10,977 nt of DNA from Verrucomicrobiota bacterium (GTDB taxonomy: Bacteria; Verrucomicrobiota; Verrucomicrobiia; Opitutales; Opitutaceae), in contig RFJS01000305.1 of assembly GCA_003694825.1 (NCBI GenBank), forward strand, positions 1 to 10,977. The letters are read 5' to 3'. The notes under the pieces are model-generated. The model had not been told where the DNA came from. It did not search any database and saw only the letters and a list, made by a program, of their open reading frames with translations. The position numbers were made by a program, and so were the translations under genes. Below are positions 6,883-10,977 of the stretch, in pieces; the first letter of the stretch is position 1; each line of letters begins with the position of its first letter.

Positions 6883-8412
6883 ATGACAATCATGCTCTTC
6901 GCCACCGCCTTGACCGCCGCTTTGCCGCCTCCGGCCGATTTCGCGCAGGCTGTCCGGCAAATCGAAGCCCGTATCGAGCCTCCCGCCATCCCGAATCGCG
7001 AAGTCAATCTCTTCGACCTGACGGAACTGCGGCCCGACTCGGCCGGCACCCATGATTTCCGCCACCTCGTGCAAAAAGCCATCGACGATCTCGCGGCGGC
7101 GGGCGGAGGGACGCTTCTCCTGCCTCACCCCGCCGGGCGTTTCACCTGGAGCAAGCCGAAAGCCATCTATCGCTTCAGCGGCGGCATCGAGCTGCGCACG
7201 GGAGTCAAGCTTGCCCTCGAGCCCGCCATCGTGCTGCGCTTCGACTGCAAGCCGGAAAACTACACCCGCGACGGAGCCGGCGTGCTGACCCGCTACGAAG
7301 GAACCACCATCTACGGGCATGCCCCGTTGATCCGGGCTTTCGGAGTGGAGGACATCTCCCTCGTCGCGACACCGGGCCATGGCGCCATGCCGGAAATCAC
7401 CGGCGCGGGTGAAGCCTGGCTGCGCTGGCAGGAAACTCAACTGCCCCCGGGCGAATCCACCGGGATTCGCGAGGCGAACAACGCCGGCATCCCCCTGCGC
7501 GAGCGGCGCTCCGAATACCCGGGCATCTACTTTCGCCGGCCGGTCATGCTGCAATTCTTCCTCTGCCGCCGCGCGCTCGTCGACGGCATCAAACTCACCG
7601 ACGCCCCCTTCTGGATGGTCCATCCTGTCTTCAGTGAGTCCGTCACCCTGCGCAATCTCCTCTTCGATGGCCCGAACGTGAACAATGACGCGATCGACAT
7701 CGACTCGAGCCGCTTCGTCCTCGTCGAAAATGTCATGTTCAACAATCACGACGACAACATCGCCTTGAAGGCCGGTCGGGACCGGGAAGGACGCGAAGGC
7801 GTGGACGTCGCCGGCACGGAACTGGAAAATTGGCCGGGCCATTCCCCCTGCCTCGTCGAGGGACGTCTCGGCGGCCCCACTGAGGATGTGGTGATCCGCA
7901 ACAACGTCTTCAAAGGCCACTACGCGATCGCGGTCGGCAGCGAGATGTCCGGGGGCGTTCGCCGCGTCTACGCGCTGCACAACCACTCCGTGCAATCCGT
8001 CGCCAATGTCCTTTTCGTCAAGTCCAGCCGCAGGCGGGGCGGCATCGTCGAGGATCTCTTCATTCACGATTTCGAGGCCGTCGCCGTCCGCGGCTCCGCG
8101 GTGTCCCTGATTCCCAACTACGACGGCGACCTCACCAGCCCCCATCCGCCAACCTTCCGGCGTATTCACATTTCTCAATTGCGCGTTGGCTCCGCCGGCG
8201 CGGCGCTTGCGGCCCACGGCTGGGCCGACGCTCCGATCGAGGACGTCTCCATCACCGACGCGTGCATCGGCCTCAGCGGGGCCGGGAAGATAGATGCGGT
8301 CACCTTCAGCGGCGTCATCGATCTGCACCTCGAAAACTTCGTGGTCGACGGTCGCCGCCATGACGGCGACTTCACGCTGCCGACCGAAAAAACACCCCCT
8401 CGCCAGAACTGA
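6883..8412 (+). CDS. GH28-family (polygalacturonase-like) beta-helix glycosidase
   Basis: This 509-residue protein carries the GH28 motif series in degenerate form. NNDAIDID (267-274) stands for NTDGID, and HDDNIALKAG (289-298) for DDCIAIKSG. GHYAIAVGSEMSGGV (from Gly345) stands for the GHG...GS region, and FVKSSRRRGG (Lys380) for RIKT..GRGG. Asp269, Asp290 and Asp291 match the three catalytic carboxylates of this inverting family, and His346 and Lys380 are kept. The arginine of RIK is replaced by Phe378. GH28 enzymes cleave galacturonan, rhamnogalacturonan or xylogalacturonan. The N-terminus (MTIMLFATALTAALPPPADF) is hydrophobic but short and lacks basic residues, so export is plausible but unsure. 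ATG at 6883 is chosen because no better start lies upstream in frame; the frame's extension back to 5731 overlaps GH116 and is a shadow. The GH36 gene starts 20 bp downstream. Confidence 0.88.
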   Translation: MTIMLFATALTAALPPPADFAQAVRQIEARIEPPAIPNREVNLFDLTELRPDSAGTHDFRHLVQKAIDDLAAAGGGTLLLPHPAGRFTWSKPKAIYRFSGGIELRTGVKLALEPAIVLRFDCKPENYTRDGAGVLTRYEGTTIYGHAPLIRAFGVEDISLVATPGHGAMPEITGAGEAWLRWQETQLPPGESTGIREANNAGIPLRERRSEYPGIYFRRPVMLQFFLCRRALVDGIKLTDAPFWMVHPVFSESVTLRNLLFDGPNVNNDAIDIDSSRFVLVENVMFNNHDDNIALKAGRDREGREGVDVAGTELENWPGHSPCLVEGRLGGPTEDVVIRNNVFKGHYAIAVGSEMSGGVRRVYALHNHSVQSVANVLFVKSSRRRGGIVEDLFIHDFEAVAVRGSAVSLIPNYDGDLTSPHPPTFRRIHISQLRVGSAGAALAAHGWADAPIEDVSITDACIGLSGAGKIDAVTFSGVIDLHLENFVVDGRRHDGDFTLPTEKTPPRQN

Positions 8413-8432
8413 CCCCCGCTCCCCTTCCATCG

Positions 8433-10457
8433 ATGGACCACACCATCCCTGAATCCTCCGGCGCCGGCCTTCTCGACTCGCTCTCAGCCTTCGCAGCGGG
8501 GCCATCCCCGGCCACCCTGCTGCCCGCTTCCGTGCTTGGCGAGCTCGACTCCACCCGCCTGCCCCTGCCGGCGCGCGCCCTTGCCATCGCCAGAGCCAAC
8601 CCCTTCTGGTTCGAGCCCTGCTTCGCTCTCAGTCCCGGCGGCATTCCGCCCGGACGGGACATCGCCCTGTTTTTGTGGGAGGAGCCCGATGGCCGCTGCG
8701 GTGCGTTGCTGCCGCTCATCAGCGAGAATGGACGCGCCATCCTGCAGGTTCGCAATGAGCCGACGGTGCTGCATGCCGCGTGGCAACCGGATACCGGCGC
8801 CGCCGCCACGGGCGAGGAGCCCGCACTCGCGCTGGGCTGTGACACCGATCCCTTCGCCGCCATCCGGTCGGCCGTCGCCGCCGCCCGAACGGCACTGCGC
8901 ACTTTCCGTTGCCGGGAGGAAAAGCCACTGCCCGCCTACATCGACTATCTGGGCTGGTGCACCTGGGATGCCTTCTACCAGGACGTCAGCGCCGACGGCA
9001 TCCGCGAGGGTCTGCTGCAACTGACCCGGGGCGGCGTCCGTCCGGGCTTCATCATCATCGATGACGGCTGGCAGGTCGCGCGCGATTTCCGGATGATCGA
9101 TTTCGCCACCGACCCGGCCAAGTTCCCCGAAGGTCTCGCTCCGGTCGTGAAGGAGGCGAGGGAAACATTCCACGTGCGGCACGTCGGCATCTGGCATACG
9201 CTGCAGGGCTACTGGGCCGGCGTCGACCCCCGGGGCCCTTTGAGCGGACGCTACGCCATCACCCACTGCCCCGGCCGCTCGCCGGATTTCACCGGCTGGC
9301 CCGATCAGTTCACCGTGGACAGCCGGGACATGATCGAGCCGCAGGACATTGCCCGATTCTACCTGGATTTCTATCAGTGGCTCGCCGCCCAGGGCATCGA
9401 CTTCGTCAAGGTCGACAACCAGGCGATGATGCAACAATTCGCCGGCGACCGTCTTCCCCGCATTGCCACCCAGACGGCCTATCAGCGCGCCCTTCAGGGC
9501 GCGGGCGCCGTTCACTTCGGCGGAGCCGTGCTGCACTGCATGAGCAACGTCACCGACATTCTCCTGCGGCTCTCCGTGAGCAATCTCTGGCGCAACTCCG
9601 ATGACTACTATCCCGCGAAGCCGGCCGCCTACCAGGCGAACTTCGTCACCATCAACGCCTTCAACAACCTCCTCACTGCCCGTTTCGCCCTGCCCGATTG
9701 GGACATGTTCCAATCCGCGCGCCCCCATGCCCACTTCCATGCCGCCGCCCGCGCCATCTCCGGCGGTCCCGTGATGATCTCCGATACGCCGGGCAGCCAC
9801 GATCATGCCCTGTTGCGACGTCTCTGTCTCGCGGATGGACGTGTCCCCCGCTGGCCCCGCCCCGCCCGCCCCGCGCGCGACCGACTCTTCGAAGATCCCC
9901 GTTCGAACGGCAGGCTCCTCAAGATCGTCAATGGCTCCGCGCATGCCGCCGCGGTCGGGCTTTTCCACGTCGGTCTCCCAGCGGCCGATGGAGAGGCGCC
10001 TCCGCCCGCCAGTGACACGCTTTCCGCGGCCGACGTGCCGCTACCCGCCGGTCCGGACGGCGACAGCGGGCTGCTGGCGATCGGAAGCGAGAGCGGGACC
10101 ATCATCCGCCTCACGGCTGCACAGGCACATCCCGTCCGCCTCGCTCACCTCGAGGCCGAGATCTTCACCGTGGGGATCCGTGAGCGAGGCATCACCGCCT
10201 TCGGACTGGAAGGCATGCTCAACGGCGGCGCCGCTCTCATCGGGCGCGGCTGGAGCAGCGCCACGACTTTCCGCGCGCAACTCATGGCCGCCGAGGGCGC
10301 CACTGCCCTGTTTCACTGCGATCAGCCGCCGGCCGCGGTTCGGCTCAACGACCGCAACGTCTCTGCCCGCTACGACGCCGCGACCGGCCTGCTCCGGGTA
10401 GCGCTCGACGGAGCCGCGCCGGCCGCTGTGGTCGAAGTGGACATTGCTCCCAACTGA
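8433..10457 (+). CDS. GH36-type alpha-galactosidase, raffinose synthase/Sip1-like
   Basis: This 674-residue protein has an N-terminal beta-domain (about 1-150), a TIM barrel and a C-terminal beta-sandwich (about 500-674). Barrel signatures are GWCTWDAFY (174-182), IIIDDGWQ (207-214), FVKVDNQ with likely nucleophile Asp328, and RNSDDYYP (387-394) with the likely acid/base in the Asp390-Asp391 pair. These are hallmarks of the raffinose synthase/seed-imbibition branch of GH36, a retaining family acting on alpha-galactosides by hydrolysis or galactosyl transfer. In this context hydrolysis of alpha-galactose side chains is more likely than raffinose synthesis, but the sequence does not decide. No signal peptide is visible, so it is probably cytoplasmic. 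The ATG at 8433 follows the GH28 stop by 20 bp and has a CT-rich, non-Shine-Dalgarno leader. It is probably co-transcribed with its neighbours. Confidence 0.9.
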   Translation: MDHTIPESSGAGLLDSLSAFAAGPSPATLLPASVLGELDSTRLPLPARALAIARANPFWFEPCFALSPGGIPPGRDIALFLWEEPDGRCGALLPLISENGRAILQVRNEPTVLHAAWQPDTGAAATGEEPALALGCDTDPFAAIRSAVAAARTALRTFRCREEKPLPAYIDYLGWCTWDAFYQDVSADGIREGLLQLTRGGVRPGFIIIDDGWQVARDFRMIDFATDPAKFPEGLAPVVKEARETFHVRHVGIWHTLQGYWAGVDPRGPLSGRYAITHCPGRSPDFTGWPDQFTVDSRDMIEPQDIARFYLDFYQWLAAQGIDFVKVDNQAMMQQFAGDRLPRIATQTAYQRALQGAGAVHFGGAVLHCMSNVTDILLRLSVSNLWRNSDDYYPAKPAAYQANFVTINAFNNLLTARFALPDWDMFQSARPHAHFHAAARAISGGPVMISDTPGSHDHALLRRLCLADGRVPRWPRPARPARDRLFEDPRSNGRLLKIVNGSAHAAAVGLFHVGLPAADGEAPPPASDTLSAADVPLPAGPDGDSGLLAIGSESGTIIRLTAAQAHPVRLAHLEAEIFTVGIRERGITAFGLEGMLNGGAALIGRGWSSATTFRAQLMAAEGATALFHCDQPPAAVRLNDRNVSARYDAATGLLRVALDGAAPAAVVEVDIAPN

Positions 10458-10467
10458 TCGCGGAACC

Positions 10468-10477
10468 CAACCGGTTG
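10468..10477. promoter_or_regulatory. 10-bp palindrome upstream of the sulfatase gene
   Basis: CAACCGGTTG is a perfect 10-bp palindrome in the 83-bp gap between the GH36 and sulfatase genes, 63 bp before the sulfatase ATG. Its ACCGGT core is the same as that of the 14-bp palindrome at 1440-1453, which makes it a possible second site for the LacI-type regulator. Short GC-rich palindromes are common in such DNA, so this is tentative. Confidence 0.25.
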
Positions 10478-10540
10478 TCCGACAGGAAGCTCGGGTCGTC
10501 GTCACCCGCTGATTTCGCTGCCGACCACCTGCCATCCCGC

Positions 10541-10977
10541 ATGAGCACACCACTGCACATTCTGCACCTCCACGCCCACGATGCCGGGCGCTGGATCCAG
10601 CCTTACGGCTATCCGGTGAGCACGCCTCACCTCCAGGCCTTCGCGCAGGATGCCATCGTCTTCCGCAACGCTTTCGCTGTCTCCCCGACCTGCGGACCGG
10701 CCCGCACTGCCCTGATGACGGGCATGTATCCGCACGAGTGCGGCATGTTCGGCCTTCCCGGACCCGACGGGTGGAAAATGGACGATCCCGGGCGGCATCT
10801 CGTCCACACCCTCAACGCCGCTGGCTACCTCACCGTCCTCGCCGGTTGCCAGCATGAGTGCGACGGCCGGGACCTCTCCCCCCTCGGCTACCAGCGCCTC
10901 CTCAACGACGCCACGCGCCCGCTGCGCGGCTGGTTTTATCCCGAAACCATCGATCGCGTCGAAAGCTTCCTCGCCGA
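10541..10977 (+). CDS. Formylglycine-dependent sulfatase (S1 type), C-terminus cut by window edge
   Basis: The frame is open from ATG at 10541 to the right edge (145 codons), so most of the protein is missing. PTCGPARTALMTG (49-61) contains the C-x-P-x-R signature; Cys51 would be converted to formylglycine, with Arg55 in the active site. The preceding AFAVS and the following MYPHECGMFG fit the S1 fold. The metal-binding start reads HAHDAGRWIQPYG (11-23) instead of the common VDD form. I recall this HDxGR pattern from a subgroup resembling N-sulfoglucosamine sulfohydrolase. There is no signal peptide: the first core strand begins within ten residues of the start, so the enzyme is probably cytoplasmic, unusual for sulfatases. 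It needs a maturase (FGE or anSME) not present here. It lies 83 bp after the GH36 gene and implies a sulfated substrate. Family call is firm; substrate is inferred. Confidence 0.88.
   Translation, partial: MSTPLHILHLHAHDAGRWIQPYGYPVSTPHLQAFAQDAIVFRNAFAVSPTCGPARTALMTGMYPHECGMFGLPGPDGWKMDDPGRHLVHTLNAAGYLTVLAGCQHECDGRDLSPLGYQRLLNDATRPLRGWFYPETIDRVESFLA

Noticed and set aside
6695..6886. 63-codon frame bridging GH116 and GH28 (GTG and TGA overlapping the neighbours)
   Set aside because: The overlaps are suggestive, but only about 34 of 61 internal codons end in G/C, rare codons are common, and no domain or motif is visible.
5766..7082. 438-codon minus-strand frame
   Set aside because: Antisense to the GH116 and GH28 genes; no domain signature.
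6805..8505. 566-codon minus-strand frame
   Set aside because: Long, but antisense to the GH28 gene, whose catalytic motifs are clear; the translation is Asp/Gly/Arg/Val shadow.
8484..9968. 494-codon minus-strand frame
   Set aside because: Antisense to the GH36 gene with both catalytic motifs intact.
10492..10508. Hairpin CGGGT/ACCCG as a terminator after the GH36 gene
   Set aside because: The stem is only five pairs and no T-run follows, so it is not a credible intrinsic terminator.

Overview
The window is GC-rich bacterial DNA (by eye about two-thirds G+C, with strong G/C preference at third codon positions). It holds most of one carbohydrate-degradation locus. No SusC/SusD pair, transporter, rRNA, tRNA, mobile element or CRISPR array is visible. 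A LacI-type regulator leads a cluster of glycoside hydrolases, a beta-helix protein and a sulfatase, and the starts lack Shine-Dalgarno motifs. Together these suggest Verrucomicrobiota (Opitutales-like), with Planctomycetota or Lentisphaerota as alternatives. This is inference from gene style, not from a marker gene.

Layout. Positions 1-1295 (minus strand) carry the N-terminal 431 residues of a secreted, possible TIM-barrel glycosidase that runs off the left edge. A divergent intergenic region (1296-1588) follows. It holds a perfect 14-bp palindrome with a central CpG, a good candidate LacI-family operator lying roughly midway between the two starts. The rest reads rightward: a LacI-family regulator (1589-2674); an exported right-handed beta-helix protein, possibly a lyase, probably starting at a TTG that overlaps the regulator's stop (2671-4173); a GH116-type glycosidase overlapping the previous gene by ATGA (4170-6698); a 184-bp gap; a GH28-type protein (6883-8412); a GH36/raffinose-synthase-like alpha-galactosidase (8433-10457); an 83-bp gap; and the first 145 codons of a formylglycine-type sulfatase (10541 to the right edge).

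How the genes may work together (inference). The regulator probably senses a sugar from the substrate and controls its own operon, and perhaps the divergent gene. The secreted beta-helix proteins (and the divergent enzyme) would open a complex polysaccharide outside the cytoplasm. GH116, GH36 and the sulfatase have no visible signal peptide, so they would finish imported oligosaccharides inside the cell by removing beta-linked sugars, alpha-galactose and sulfate. The combination suggests a sulfated, pectin-like or other uronic-acid/galactose-containing heteropolysaccharide. The exact substrate cannot be read from sequence alone.
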